Positions 44,204 to 55,749 of a DNA stretch of 64,000 nucleotides are shown in pieces (position 1 is the stretch's first letter; every line of letters starts with the position of its first letter). The stretch covers positions 24,341,847-24,405,846 of the forward strand of contig NC_079415.1 in NCBI RefSeq assembly GCF_026213295.1. The letters run 5' to 3'. This DNA comes from Gadus chalcogrammus. Lineage: Eukaryota > Chordata > Actinopteri > Gadiformes > Gadidae. A model generated the notes under the pieces. It was given only the letters and a program-made list of their open reading frames with translations. It was not told the origin of the DNA and searched no databases. A program made the position numbers and the translations under genes.

Positions 44204-47200
44204 GTCTGTCTGTCTCTGTCTGTCTCTGTGCCTGTCTGTAAGTCTGTCCGTCAGTCTGTCTGTGCGTCTGTGAAATGATTCAAGGACTAGTTGAGGATGT
44301 TCCCAATACAGCCTATCTGTTCATTTGTACATCATCTTCACGTTATAAATGTCCCAGATGTCGCTGTATATGTGACTTTAGGGCTGGGCGATATATCGAT
44401 TATATGCGATGTATCGCGAGATGTTCTCCAGGGGATGTATAAAATGCCCCTGTCGCGAACATCGAATACAAATTGGCACGTAATCTGTTTATTTTTGCCG
44501 CCGCCGGCATACTCATTGTGCGTTCACACCAAACGCGACGGGGCGAAAAAATCCTATATGAAGTGAATGTAGACGCGTATCGGGCGAATTCTTCGCGAGA
44601 GAAAACCGGCAACAAGTTTTGATTTGTCGCGCCACACTTTCGCCGTGCACAGGCGAGCGCGTTCACGAGGATTTGTGGCGCGACAAATTCGCTCGAGTTG
44701 AAATGTATTTTAATGTCTCGTGATGACAGCCAATCAGCGTTCAACAGCGTGGCCACTGAGTGACATGTGTAACGTAAACAGCCAATCAGCGTTCAACCGT
44801 CAAACTCAGTGCAGTGCAGTCCGGGGTGAACTGCAGCATGGAGGAGAAAGTGATTGTTGCCGTTTGTGACTCCCGGAGCTCTATATATAATAGTATATAA
44901 TATAATATAATATCACGGCCAAAAGCTCTGTGCGCCTCCGACGTCTCTCCCTCTTCCACAAAAGGTAAAGACATGCAATGGCACAAACACACTCACTCCC
45001 CCCGCCGGTTGCGAGTCCGCGAGATTCTCATGGACGCGCGTGTGTGACGTAGTCTGGACGGCGCGCTGCTGTAGGTGTGTGTACCTCCGACCGGTGAGTG
45101 AGAACAGCGAGAGAGAGAAAAAAGGATGGAAACTGAGGATTTGGTTTTGAAAAAGAATAGCATTGGATCCGTCGTCTGGCAGTGTATATATAATAATTAT
45201 TATGCAAACCGTTAATAAATAATTAACGGTTTGAATAAATGCTGTGTTGGTAAATCTAACTTGCTGTGATTTTCCTTTTCTTATGTGCAAGTTCTAAATT
45301 GTTCCAATACAAAGCACTAATGAGTTTAAACAATATGTTGTTTCATGTAATCTACATGCAGACTTATATTTCAGGAACACTAGAATTATTACTGACGTAA
45401 CATTATGCCAGACATGGTTGAATCGATCATTTATGATGTGCTCTAGAGGAGATTCAAAATATATCGAGATATATATCGTGTATCGAGATATCGTAAAAAA
45501 ATATCGAGATATTCATTTTGGCCCATATCGCCCAGCCCTATGTGACTTTCAGTTCAACTATTTGACAGAGAAGCATAAATTGCCTTGAATGATTTGCCAT
45601 ATTTACCATTTTGTTTATTTGGCTCAATATCCACTCACTAGCCATCAAAGTATTTTTTAAATGGATGAATCACTAGTCAACAAAGGGCCATTACATATTG
45701 GTCTGAAATGCTGCTTTCAATTAGTATTTGGGTGATTTAAAAAGAATGGATTGGACTCATGTGCTCATTGTATTCATTATGTTCAACTGAACTACAGAGT
45801 AGGCAGGATCTTTTTTTCTTGGACCCAAGGCAGGAAACTAATTTGGCAGCGGATTAACAAACCAGTCACCCTAGCAGCGGGTGACTGGGCAGTTCAAAGT
45901 TCACATTCCTGTCAAACGTTGGTCTGATTCTAACGTTAAGACAATGAAGTGGCCTTCGACTTGTTGCAGATTCACTGCATTGTGACAGAAGGTATTGTAA
46001 CCCATTCATGTTTCACCATACAGAATAGCTGCGGTAATGTTAATGAACGCAGTGGCAAAAGTCCTATGACTTATGTGTTATGCTGCACTCCATAACAGCT
46101 AGCTTACAGAGCAGAAGTGGGTCATTGTGCCTACTGATTTGCCACCTGACAGTCGGTTAGTTACATCACATTGTCGGACCCAAAACCCCTCTGTGTCCCA
46201 TAGTGATAATAGAACCCAAAATGCGAGAAACAACATATCGCTGTCGGTACAGTAAGCATGTTCAAGAAACAAGTGCAAAGCACTCGCTAGGTTCACCCAT
46301 TCACCGTATACAACACAGATAGCTAGGATAAGATGCTACACAACTTTCTATTCTTTTAAAACTTATTTTTTTTTTTTTAAATACCCCCATGACGTGACTC
46401 TGGGCCCTCCCACCAGGTGACCAACGAGATCAACCCGGTGCTGTCTTACTCCTACATGGTGGTGCTGGTGCCGGTGCTACTGCTGACAGACTTCCTGCGC
46501 TACAAGCCGGTGCTGGTGGTGCAGGGCCTCAGCCAGGTGGCCATCTGGCTGCTGCTGCTCCTCGGCTCCTCGCTGCCCCACATGCAGCTCATGGAGTTCT
46601 TCTACGGCGTGACCATGGCGGCGCGCGTGGCCTACTCCTCCTACATCTTCTCGCTTGTCACGCCCGGCCTGTACCAGCGCGTGGCCAGCTACTCCCGCAC
46701 CGCCGTGCTGATGGGCGTGTTCTTCAGCTCGGTGCTGGGCCAGCTGTGCATGTCCCTGGGCGACGTGAGCTACACCACGCTGAGCGGCGTCTCGCTAGGA
46801 TTCGTGTTGCTGGGCCTGCTGCTCTCGCTCTGCCTGCCCTGGCCCAAGCGCTCCATGTTCTTCAACCGCACACACCAGCACCAGCAGCAGCAGCTGAGGG
46901 AGCTGGTGGAGGGGGAGGGGGACACCGAAGCCACCAAGTCGGAGCGGGACCTGATGAACCCTGCGGGGGTCAAGGCCCCGGTGTCGCCCGCCCTGCCCCC
47001 CTGGCGCTGGTGTACCCTGTCCTGGCGGCAGTCTGTGTTTTTGCAGATGCTGGGGGAGGTGCGGGGCGTGGTGAGGGAGCCCAACCTGAGGCTGTGGTGC
47101 CTGTGGTGGGTGTTCAACTCCACAGGGTATTACCTGGTGCTGTTCTACGTGCATATCCTGTGGAACAAGGTGTACCCGGCCACGGAGAACAAGCACGTGT

Positions 47201-50200
47201 ACAATGGTGGCGTGGAGGCCGTGTCCGTCCTGCTGGGTGAGAGGGAGCAGAGCACCGCCGCACTGGTTACAGTATTTGTCATCATGGGAATGTGCTTGTT
47301 TTGAATTCACCTCTTTGAAATTCAAATTGGAAGTTTCAAGTTGTTTCAAAAACTGATTCAATGTTCACTTATTCAGATACAAAAATTGAAGTGCAGATAT
47401 TCAACTCACAAAGTTCGTTACTCTTATTCATGTGGTCAGAATATGAATCAGTAAGTACATAAAAATGATAAAAGTAAAATAAGAGTGAAAAAAAATCGAA
47501 CCGAAGCAGCATTGTATTCCAAGGACAGGCCTAATTAATATTGAATGAACGCAACCAAACTGATTTCTGTCCTCAGTCTGAGAGCGTGGTCTGTCCATCA
47601 TGTGATCATAGAAAACCACACTGTTGGATGAGGGGTGGATGTTTGTTTCTACAAAGTTACAGTCTGATGTTCTGCGGTATTGTTTTTCAAGACTAACCTT
47701 GTTCTTACGAGGTAACGCCTGCAACAGGCTGCTCCAAATCAGTTATTGGCAAAAGAGAGGGCGGGACTTTCAATCCACATCTGTTTCTGTTCCATGTACC
47801 GGGAATGCCTCGCCTAAGGGACGGCAGGTTGGTCTTTGGTGTTTGACTCCAAGCCGAAAGGTTCTAGGCTCAAACCCCAACATCCGCTGCCTACCTGTAA
47901 TCCCCCATGAGCAATGCCCCCTAAACCCCACCTGCTCATTAAAGACAAAATAAAACGAAAACCTCTTTGAAATTTACATATGAAATGACATTCATCAAAA
48001 TCGTAATGGTAAATCATAACATTTTCAAAGCTTCAAGCCACTCACTGGTTGACCTTCCTGTGGGTTTTGTCATCCAGGTGCGATCACTTCCTTCCTGGCT
48101 GGTCTGGTGAAGATACGCTGGAACTTGTGGTCGGAGCTGCTGATCGGGGTGATCACCGCCCTGCAGGCGGGCCTCCTGCTCCTAATGGGCCTCACCGACA
48201 ACATCTGGGTCTGCTACGTGGCCTACGCCCTCTTCAGGGGCTTCTACCAGTTCCTGGTGCCCATCGCCATGTGAGTCTTGGCTTGGTAGCTGTTGGGGGT
48301 CATCGCCACCTTGCAGCCATCTTGGCTCTAAACGCTAGTTAGTAAAGCTTTAGCGTATTTGAAATTCTAGATATATGTTTTTTGAGTACCATTATTTGAT
48401 TACACCAAAATACTATTAAACACCAAAAACCCTTCCTCAGGCATGGCTAGAAGCGCAATAGGTGACAAGTAGGCAAACATGAACCCAATGAGTAGGTCAT
48501 CCTAACAACACGGTGTTGTGGTCTTGCGGTAGTTTCCAGATCGCCTCGTCCCTCACTAAGGAGTTGTGCGCGTTGGTGTTCGGGATCAACACCTTCCTGG
48601 GGACCATCGTGAAGACCATCATCACCCTCATCGTGGCCGACAAGAGGGGCCTGGGACTAGATGTCCACGCCCAGGTAAGTCGGTCACTGGACCCTCCTTC
48701 AGGTGGAGTCGGTGTATGGGCCTTTGACGTTGTAGGCGGTCGTTCGTTTTCATGCGTCGATAAAATAGTAACAAGCCAAGGAGCGGCATGGGACTGGACA
48801 CTTACGAGGCCATTTCCATTGTTTGATCCTAGCAACAATCATTTCTATCGCACCATGGCCGTTTTGGGATGGATGTAGCCCAAGAATAAATCAGTTTAAC
48901 CAATTAAAATCTATCTTTGTCATACAGTAGTCGCCGTAGTCTCTGTACATGTTGTAGTGAAATGCGGAGGTTATCCCATTCTACGATTCTCAACACCCAG
49001 TCCTCCTTACTGCATCCATAGTGGTGAACTACAGTCATAGACCTATAATTATCGCTTTGTGTTATATGCGTTGATCAATCGTATAATATATGTATAGGTT
49101 TATTTTGAGAAGATAACAGTGTTCAGATTAGGACTACTTTAAATTACCGAAAAAACGTCAAACGTCCCCAAAACATGCATGTATTAAAGACAGCAGCAAA
49201 TACACAAACGGACACACTCGCTTATCATAATCCCCCTCACTTGCGAACTGCCATTCGCTACACTATTTTACTTGATCGACTGAAACTCAATTATACTAGA
49301 CTATAATTCCTGCTTTAAAAGGACCTTTCTTCACATTGCACCTTCTCTGGTCTAAATGCCAGCTGGGTGGTGAACTGAATGTGGAACCAAGCTTTCCTGG
49401 TGATTAAGGCCCATAGCCCTTTTAACCACAGCATCTTCCTTCAAGAAATCACAACATGATACTTCGATTGAATAATCTGTGTTTATGTTATAATTAGGGG
49501 TGTGACGAGCCATGGCCGTTTTGATTAAACTCAACGATATTACCCGTCACGTTAAAAATCAGTCTCGCAAGATTAAACTTGACGATATTTCCCGTCGAGA
49601 TTTGTGAGCTATCCAAACTTCTATTTGTGGCCTGTGGGGGCAGTAATGCGCCTTTGCTACGTCTAGACTGCCAGAACCTAACGGAGGAGAAGAAGAAGAG
49701 GAGGAGAAGGAGGGGAAGCGGGGAAGCAGCAAAAGTAGCCATAGGCAGCCAGAATGACGTCGGAAAATACCCGTATTACCTTCGAAGATTTCCCAGCCAC
49801 TTTTAAATAATTTGTTTGACAGCATTTTGGGTACCCGGCGGAAATGATGAATGGCAGTAGAGTGACTGATAAGACACGGGCAATACCAAGTTGTCAGTGA
49901 CATACTTGGTCAGACTCTGTTTGCACTATTTGCACTCTGTATTGACGGAGTAGAACTTTGATTTGGTTTTTCACATAATATTGTTTGCACTTCAATTATT
50001 TAATTTAATTTATTTTACTTTAGCTTTTATAAATGTTAGTTTCAATTTCATGCATGTAAAGAGTTATAATAAAACATTTCAAAATGCATGTGCAACTCGG
50101 TTAAAGGTTGCATAGGTGATTTGCTTTTTTGGCCATTTTTGCAAAATTACTTGAAATCCTTATCATAACCCGCTTACAGCCACTGAGTTAGAAGTACTGA

Positions 50201-52407
50201 CATGAAAATTAAACTTGTCAATCATCTGTGGAACGTGCAGGGCTCGAAAAACTCCAGCCAATCATATCCATTACCACCGAGTTTCATTGGACAGTAAGTA
50301 CGTCAATCAAACGGTCGTACTGCACTCCCCCTCCCCCCCTTCCCGCGCGCGACCCCTTCGTGCAGTACTCGTGACCCAGAGCTCGTGACCCAGAGCAAGC
50401 TCCTGTTTGTTGTTATCCTGCGGTATCTACTGGAACTAGTTAATCCACATTTGGACCTAGCAGTAGAAGACAATTTCCATGGCAGACAAGACGCCACAAT
50501 CCCCACCACCACCACCACCACCACCACCACCACCACCAGCAAAGAGAAGGAAAACTCTTTTTCAGAGAGTAATTGATAATAAAAACGCTGAAAGAGAAAA
50601 ACTGAAATCAAGAATAATCCTAGGCGCTGCTTTTGAACGTTGGCGGCAACTGAAGGACGAGAAGGGTCTAAAAACCGATGCTTGTGTGGCGGTTGACCTC
50701 GTTTCAAAGTTTATACCGTTTATACTCGGTAATACCGGTGTTGAGACGAGTGTAGGCCTATTACTCGGTGTGAAAATGTCCACACCGCGGCAACCCTAGT
50801 GAAAACCAGGACTTCCAATACAATTATATGAAACAAACATACATTTTCTAAAAATAGTATTGATTTATGTGACCGTTTAATGTTTATAACATCTGGTGCA
50901 ACCATAGCCGCGAGAACGTATTCTCAGCAGGGGGTGCTGGAAAAAAAAACCCGGCCTGCACTAGACTCGCAACTCGTCACATTGATAAAAAAGATATATA
51001 GCAGCGCAGCTCAATTACACCAGTGCATGCGCGCACAGTTGAAAATCGATCGTTGTGTTCACTTCCTTCACACCATGGTTCACATCCAGCTGCTCACAGA
51101 ACAAGTTTAGCGCACCACCGCTACCCTCACACTTTTTCATATAACCTTTTTTCAGCACTAGGACATATGAGCATTAAATGAATGCTGCGTCTCAACATGC
51201 CTTGGACAGCAGCGAGGATGACTCGCTTTGCCACGGGCCGAAACAGTTCGGAGCGACCACAGCCAGAGCGAACACAGCGGGGCAGAGGAGTGTCAGGAAG
51301 TCTTTGGTGTACACATCAGTACGGCCTATTTGCAGTACTGTTTAGTGGCAATGCAGTGTTTTATTCTATGCCTTTTTATTTTCGTATATTATTTCAATTA
51401 ATACAATTTATTTATTCATGAAATCAAGATCTGGGCATCAAATCTTTTTTCCAAATATAGGTCGTATTACAATGGGGTTTGTGTTTATATTCGGACCAAT
51501 ACGGTACAGCGGATGCTCACATGACGTTAAGCATTTCCTGGTGCATAATGTGACGCTTCAGAACCTAAAATCCCGTTTCTCCCCGTTGATACGACAACAC
51601 ATAACCTGCGTTTTCAGAAATCTCCACTTTGGTTTTTAGAAATGATCGTTTTCTGTGATAAGACAGGGCCTCGGACAGGGGGTGTTGCAGCACCCCCAAA
51701 ACCCCTACTTCCCGCGGTACTGGGTGCAATTTACAGCTGAATGTAGTGCCATGTTGTTAAACGAAAACCTACGCTAGCCTGGCTCGCTCTCGCGCATCTC
51801 TGTTCGCGCTCGTGCATGATTGCGCGTCCTGGTACTTGGAATGGGTGGAGTCAGAGTCAGCGTTGAAGGGGAGGGGGTAGGACCATTTGAGTTGTGTATT
51901 TTCAAAATCTGCTGGCGTTTCGCAAATCGCGTACCCAACCTTTAAGTAAAATTCTGTTGGTCCAGTCATATATTTTGTCATTGTAGTTTTCTTAAAATTT
52001 CGTCTCGTCTCGTTCTCGTGAACCCAATATCGTGTCTCGTCTCGTCTCGTGAGCTGAGTGTATCGTCACACCCCTAGTTATAAGTCTACTAAACCGTTAC
52101 GGTATGTTAATGTTGTTCCATCGTTTAAGCTGCAACTGTACTTCAGAGGGTTAAACGCTGACCGTGTCTAAACATTTGTATTTGTATTTCCTCCCCCCCA
52201 CAGTTCCTTGTCTACTTCTTTTACTTTGCACTCCTCACCGTCATCTACATGGTCTGCGCCGCCGTGGTAATCACCCGTCACTATAGGCGCCAGTCGGGGG
52301 GTGGGGCCAGCGCCCGAGCCATGCCCAGCGAGCTGAGCCCAACAGCAGCAGTGGAATCTCAATCTGATGCAGAGCCTCATTCAAATGGCAAGCCTGCATC
52401 TACATAA
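43898..52407 (+). CDS. slc19a1: Reduced folate carrier SLC19A1, five coding exons
   Basis: Coding exons 43898-44203, 46417-47236, 48078-48270, 48533-48674 and 52204-52407 join in phase to 554 residues; all introns are GT-AG. SLC19A1 is a plasma-membrane, 12-helix antiporter importing reduced folates in exchange for organic anions (and, in vertebrates, cyclic dinucleotides). Diagnostic stretches are PGEPFITPYLL, KNFTREQVTNEI with the conserved N-glycan site N97, MQLMEFFYGVTMAARVAYSS, the PKRSMFFNR loop, WWVFNSTGYYLVLFYVHILWN, YQFLVPIA, and ELCALVFGINTF. These match SLC19A1 better than SLC19A2/3. The start ATG has A at -3 and G at +4; the N-terminus before the first helix is longer than in human, and the C-tail shorter. 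Introns 2 and 5 hold mobile elements; exons are GC-rich and unbroken. Confidence 0.95.
44204..44275 (+). repeat. Degenerate GTCT microsatellite at the exon 1 splice donor
   Basis: Repeated CTGTCTGTCTCTGT words begin at the intron's first base, so the donor GTCTGT is itself a repeat unit and many alternative GT dinucleotides follow. Confidence 0.8.
44379..45540. mobile_element. hAT-type element with TGTGACTT duplication, in slc19a1 intron
   Basis: Terminal repeats TAGGGCTGGGCGATAT / ATATCGCCCAGCCCTA, flanked by an exact TGTGACTT (44371-44378 and 45541-45548). The interior near both ends is ATATCGATAT-rich. A Harbinger-type MITE has inserted inside. No transposase. Confidence 0.93.
44514..44990 (+). 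mobile_element. Harbinger-type MITE nested in the hAT element
   Basis: Starts TGCGTTCACACCAAACGCG and shows the whole family order: GTGGCGCGACAAATTCGCTC, two CAGCCAATCAGCGTTCAAC words, ATG at 44838 (MEEKVIVAVCDSR), TATA-rich stretch, ATCACGGCCAAAAGCTCTG, CGACGTCTCTCCCTCTTCC. It is the most complete plus-strand member in the window. Confidence 0.8.
45549..46416 (+). other. slc19a1 intron 1 (between coding exons), right part
   Basis: AT-rich sequence without recognised element until the acceptor GGGCCCTCCCACCAG ending at 46416. Confidence 0.6.
46417..47236 (+). CDS. slc19a1: slc19a1 coding exon 2
   Basis: 820 bp encoding helices 2-7 and the large cytoplasmic loop, which includes a His/Gln-rich stretch (THQHQQQQL) after PKRSMFFNR. 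Starts phase 0 and ends phase 1 (CTGCTGG|GTGAGA). Confidence 0.95.
47815..47955 (+). mobile_element. tRNA-derived SINE-like repeat in slc19a1 intron
   Basis: An A-box-like TGGTCTTTGG and a B-box-like GGTTCTAGGCTCAAACC lie about 45 bp apart, the spacing of a tRNA-type polymerase III promoter. The tail is A-rich (AAAGACAAAATAAAACG). It is not a tRNA gene: no cloverleaf closes. Confidence 0.55.
48078..48270 (+). CDS. slc19a1: slc19a1 coding exon 3
   Basis: 193 bp encoding SFLAGLVKIRWNLWSELLIG through YQFLVPIA, helices 8-10. Phase 1 in, phase 2 out (CCAT|GTGAGT). Confidence 0.94.
48533..48674 (+). CDS. slc19a1: slc19a1 coding exon 4
   Basis: 142 bp encoding FQIASSLTKELCALVFG through KTIITLIVADKRGLGLDVHAQ (helix 11). 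It ends CCCAG|GTAAGT in phase 0. Confidence 0.94.
50105..51941. mobile_element. TTAA-target element (Kolobok- or piggyBac-like)
   Basis: Starts AGGTTGCATAGGTGATTTGC and ends with the near complement GCAAATCGCGTACCCAACCT. TTAA occurs on both sides (50101-50104 and 51942-51945). Inside are a (CCA)n tract (about 50497-50538) and a frame at 50479-50799 with AKRRKTLFQRVIDNKNAERE and FERWRQLKDEKGLKTDA, seen repeatedly in fish repeats but of unknown role. Confidence 0.75.
50479..50799 (+). pseudogene. Repeat-borne ORF of unknown function
   Basis: 106 codons: a poly-Pro stretch coded by (CCA)n, a basic segment (AKRRKTLFQ) and a helical segment (IILGAAFERWRQLKDEKGL). I recall the last segment as recurrent in fish genomes, but cannot tie it to a domain. 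It lies wholly in the TTAA-target element inside an slc19a1 intron and is not a host exon. Confidence 0.35.
52204..52407 (+). CDS. slc19a1: slc19a1 coding exon 5 (last)
   Basis: Begins after CTCCCCCCCACAG and encodes helix 12 (FLVYFFYFALLTVIYMVCAAVV), then a 45-residue hydrophilic tail ending KPAST and TAA at 52405-52407. The tail is much shorter than in human SLC19A1. Confidence 0.93.
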   Translation, partial: FLVYFFYFALLTVIYMVCAAVVITRHYRRQSGGGASARAMPSELSPTAAVESQSDAEPHSNGKPAST

Positions 52408-53785
52408 CAACCACCTGGACACAGGACACCTGGGCTTCTCGCTAAGCTCTAAAAGGGTGACTGTAGGGTAGGCGTCGCACAATACAAGCAGAACTACTCT
52501 ACACCATCGCTTTTGACGAAGGTACTCTCAGCCCCTAACCCCATTCCGTATGGTGCCCAGGTGGAGCTCCCAGCACCTTCAATCAGAGATGTCCCTGCAC
52601 CTCTTGTGGCCTCCCCATACCGTCGTTAAACTTGTCCTTTGAAACCCCCCAAACAGATCTGAAGATGTGACTACGAGTGTTTCCTATGTGCCTTGTCTCG
52701 CCCCCCGCGGTACCGGGTGTGCGGCCTACTTTAAGTGAGAATGGGTTGGAACTTGCCTTGGACAGTGGGACCAGCTACAGGAATCTACTGTATTGTTCAG
52801 TTCTACTCTAAATCGTTTTGTTTGTCGTGTTGTAAAAAAAAAACTCTAGCGATTCTTTTAAAAGGTTAATGATTTATTCCTTTTGAAACTGAATGAGCTA
52901 ACTGATGCCAAGTACTCTAGTATGTTGTAAGAAATCTTCCTCATGAAATGGTCGTAGTGGGCCCCGGTTTGTTATTTTCGTGAAGATTGCACTGGAGATT
53001 TAGAGAAGCTCCCAGAATGATTGTCCGTCTCCATATGCTGTAGCTGTCCGAACTCTGGCAGTCGGCGAATCAGCCCCGTGTTGGGACAAGGGGCCATGAT
53101 TGCAATGCTATCGCCATTAACATTGCTTTAATGGAAAAATCTGTGTGATTTGAAACATTCTTTATTATGTTTCTTTATATTCATTTAGGAAGTACGATGC
53201 AGAAGTCTTATACTAATTAGTACTGTTTTACACTAGGTCAATTTACCACAGTGTATATAGGAATATATATTTGATATACTTATCCTGACCTTGACCGAAT
53301 GACTAGAGGTCGGCATCGAACAGGAAAGCTTGAGCAAAGTAAGAGTCTAGGGATGTTATAATGAATGTTCATTATTCAGTTTACTGGTACTGAAGACATT
53401 ACACGCATACTTTACAGGTCAATGGCTCCAGGAGTTTATTAATCATGCATTTCACTCTGGTCTAATGGAGTGGCGAGTGTCCATTGGCAAAGATTATGAT
53501 TTGGGACAAAATTGGTCGGTAATGTATGAAGTGCAGTTTGTGTAGGAATGGTGTTGCCTTGGGTCGCCTTATATTCCCTGATGCCGTGTCAATAGTGTGC
53601 ATGAAAAAAATATCAATTGCCTTTTTTCCAATTGTTTTTTTACACAAACTGCATTTATTCGTGGGTAAATTGAGTCGGACGAGCACTGTTGTAGAGCTTG
53701 TTACAAACCATGTTGTGTTTCTTTGATTTTAAGAATTGGTTTGTAGGTTTGCTGAACACTGAACATGAATGTGAACCCCTTACTT
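52408..53785 (+). other. slc19a1 3' untranslated region (extent uncertain)
   Basis: No coding frame or mobile element recognised up to the TTAA element at 53790. No clear AATAAA was found here, so the poly(A) site is not placed. Confidence 0.5.
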
Positions 53786-53789
53786 TTAA

Positions 53790-55745
53790 AGGTCCCATGA
53801 CATGCTATTTTATGTATTCTTTAATATAGGTATTAGTGGGCAACTAACACAGTATTCAAAGTCGTTCCCTAAATTCAGCCGTGGTGCAGAGTTACAGCCA
53901 CTCCGAGCCAGTCGCACATTGAGCTTCCCCCAAATGCGCTGTTTCGGTGGGCGTGTCAAGGAGGAGGGTGGGGGTGTGGCCCTGAGCAGCTTGCAGCCAC
54001 CATGCGCTCTGTTTACAGTGGATGTATCGCAATGGCGAGGCGCACACCCTTTAGCCGTGTTCTGTAAATATTCTCGAACACACGGGAGTCCTGGAGCTCT
54101 GTATCTAAATATTATCATATAGCCTACACAGATATCTATATCATATAATATATATTATCACGGCCAAAAGCTGTGTGAGCCGATATTATGAATCTCAAAC
54201 GACCGCGTTGGGTTCTCCGACGTTCCTGGTTCTTCAACGTCCACATCAATGTGAATACACACACTGTAACGCAAGTGTTTCTTGTCGGTTCTTTGACGTG
54301 TCTTGTATTTCCACAACGAGACTGTCGTGGGGGTTATCTGAGCCATGGTTGAGAAGGAATTGGGGGAAAGGAACTTTGGTTTGACTCGCTGAAGTACATG
54401 AACTGCGACATGCCGCCGGTTGCCGCGAGGCACCATCGCCCGGCAGCCGGCAGCAGGCAGCACGCGGTTCAGTCGACTTCAGGTTGATGTGAAAGTGGAA
54501 GAACCAGAGACGTCGCAGAACCCGACAAAGTCGTTTGTGATTCATAATATCGTCTGGAGGCACACACAATATGTTATATGTTATAGATATCTATGTATTA
54601 TATGATATTATTTAGATATAGAGCTCCAGGACTATAACGCAAGTGTTGTACACTTCCTTGTTATTTGGATAACCGTTCTGCTGTGATGGCGCATAACACG
54701 AATGAATGAATTGGGGGGAAGGAACTTTGGCTTTGACTCCCTCAAGAACATGAACCACGACATGGAGGAGAAAGGGATTGTTGGCGGCGAATGTCTCCCG
54801 CTTGAGCCCCGCTGAGGGACCACCGCCGGAGGCGGAGGTGCATAAGCGCTGCCCGGCAAAGATCCCTTTCTCCTCCTTGTCGTGGTTCATGGTCTTGAGG
54901 GAGTCAAAGCCAAAGTTCCTTCCCCCCAATTCATTCTCAACCTTGGCTGAGATAACCCCCAATACAAGTCTCGTTGTAGAAATACCAAAGACGAGAGTCC
55001 GACGCGTTATGCGCCATCACACCAACAGCAGAACGGTTATCCAAATAACAAGGAAGTGTACAACACTTGCGTTACAGTCCTGGAGCTCTATATCTAAATA
55101 ATATCATATAATACATAGATATCTATATCATATAACATATTGTGTGCGCCTCCAGACGATATTATGAATCACAAACGACTTTGTCGGGTTCTGCGACGTC
55201 TCTGGTTCTTCCACTTTCACATCAACCTGAAGTCGACTGAACCGCGCGCTGCCTGCTGCCGGCTGCCCGCTGCCGGGCGATGGTGCCTCGCGGCAACCGG
55301 CGGCATGTCGCAGTTCATGTACTTCAGCGAGTCAAACCAAAGTTCCTTTCCCCCAATTCCTTCTCAACCATGGCTCAGATAACCCCCACGAGAGTCTCGT
55401 TGTGGAAATACAAGACACGTCAAAGAACCGACAAGAAACACTTGCGTTACAGTGTGTGTATTCACACACACACATGTGGCGCTCGCACGGTCGAGTCTCA
55501 TTGGCGGGCCAACGTCTCTGGGCGGGCCAGGCAGAGTAAGGGGAGGAGCTGAGATTCCTGATGACGTCATGAGCACAGATTTCCAAATCAGCGCGGTTGA
55601 GCCTCCGTTTTTTCAAAGGCGAGCAGAACAGCTAGTGCTAGTTTTACACCAAACGCAAGTTTTAGCCACTGGGGGACCATAGGCAGGCTATCTCATATTT
55701 ATGTTAGAAAACCTCATAAATTGAGATTTTCATGTCATGGGACCT
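53790..55745. mobile_element. TTAA-target element (AGGTCCCATGACATG ends) carrying a palindromic MITE
   Basis: Ends AGGTCCCATGACATG and CATGTCATGGGACCT are perfect inverted repeats, and TTAA flanks both (53786-53789 and 55746-55749). Its own interior is 53790-54100 and 55480-55745. The middle is a Harbinger-type MITE cluster folded as a 1.2-kb palindrome. Confidence 0.85.
54240..55475. repeat. Near-perfect palindrome of about 1.2 kb made of Harbinger-type MITE sequence
   Basis: The left arm (54240 to about 54776) and right arm (about 54862-55475) are almost exact complements. GTAACGCAAGTGTTTCTTGTC at the outer left pairs with GACAAGAAACACTTGCGTTAC at the outer right, and ATGGAGGAGAAAGGGAT pairs with ATCCCTTTCTCCTCC at the centre. 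The central loop is about 85 bp. The left arm lacks about 70 bp present in the right (about 54931-55005). MITE landmarks (GATATTATGAAT, CAGAGACGTCGCAGAACC) occur symmetrically. Confidence 0.93.
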
Positions 55746-55749
55746 TTAA

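Larger units (their letters stand above)
49495..52076. mobile_element. hAT-type element in slc19a1 intron 4, with nested insertion
   Basis: Ends TAGGGGTGTGACGA / TCGTCACACCCCTA are inverted, and GTTATAAT / GTTATAAG (7 of 8 bases) flank it (49487-49494 and 52077-52084). Inner right end has repeated GTCTCGTCTC words. A TTAA-target element (50105-51941) is nested in it. No transposase identified. Confidence 0.88.

Noticed and set aside
46795..47361. Minus- and alternative-frame ORFs over slc19a1 exon 2
   Set aside because: Arise from codon bias of the GC-rich exon; only the plus-strand frame matches the SLC19 family and splices in phase.
47815..47955. tRNA gene
   Set aside because: A- and B-box-like words are present, but no cloverleaf or CCA-ready acceptor stem closes and the tail is A-rich; called a SINE-like repeat.
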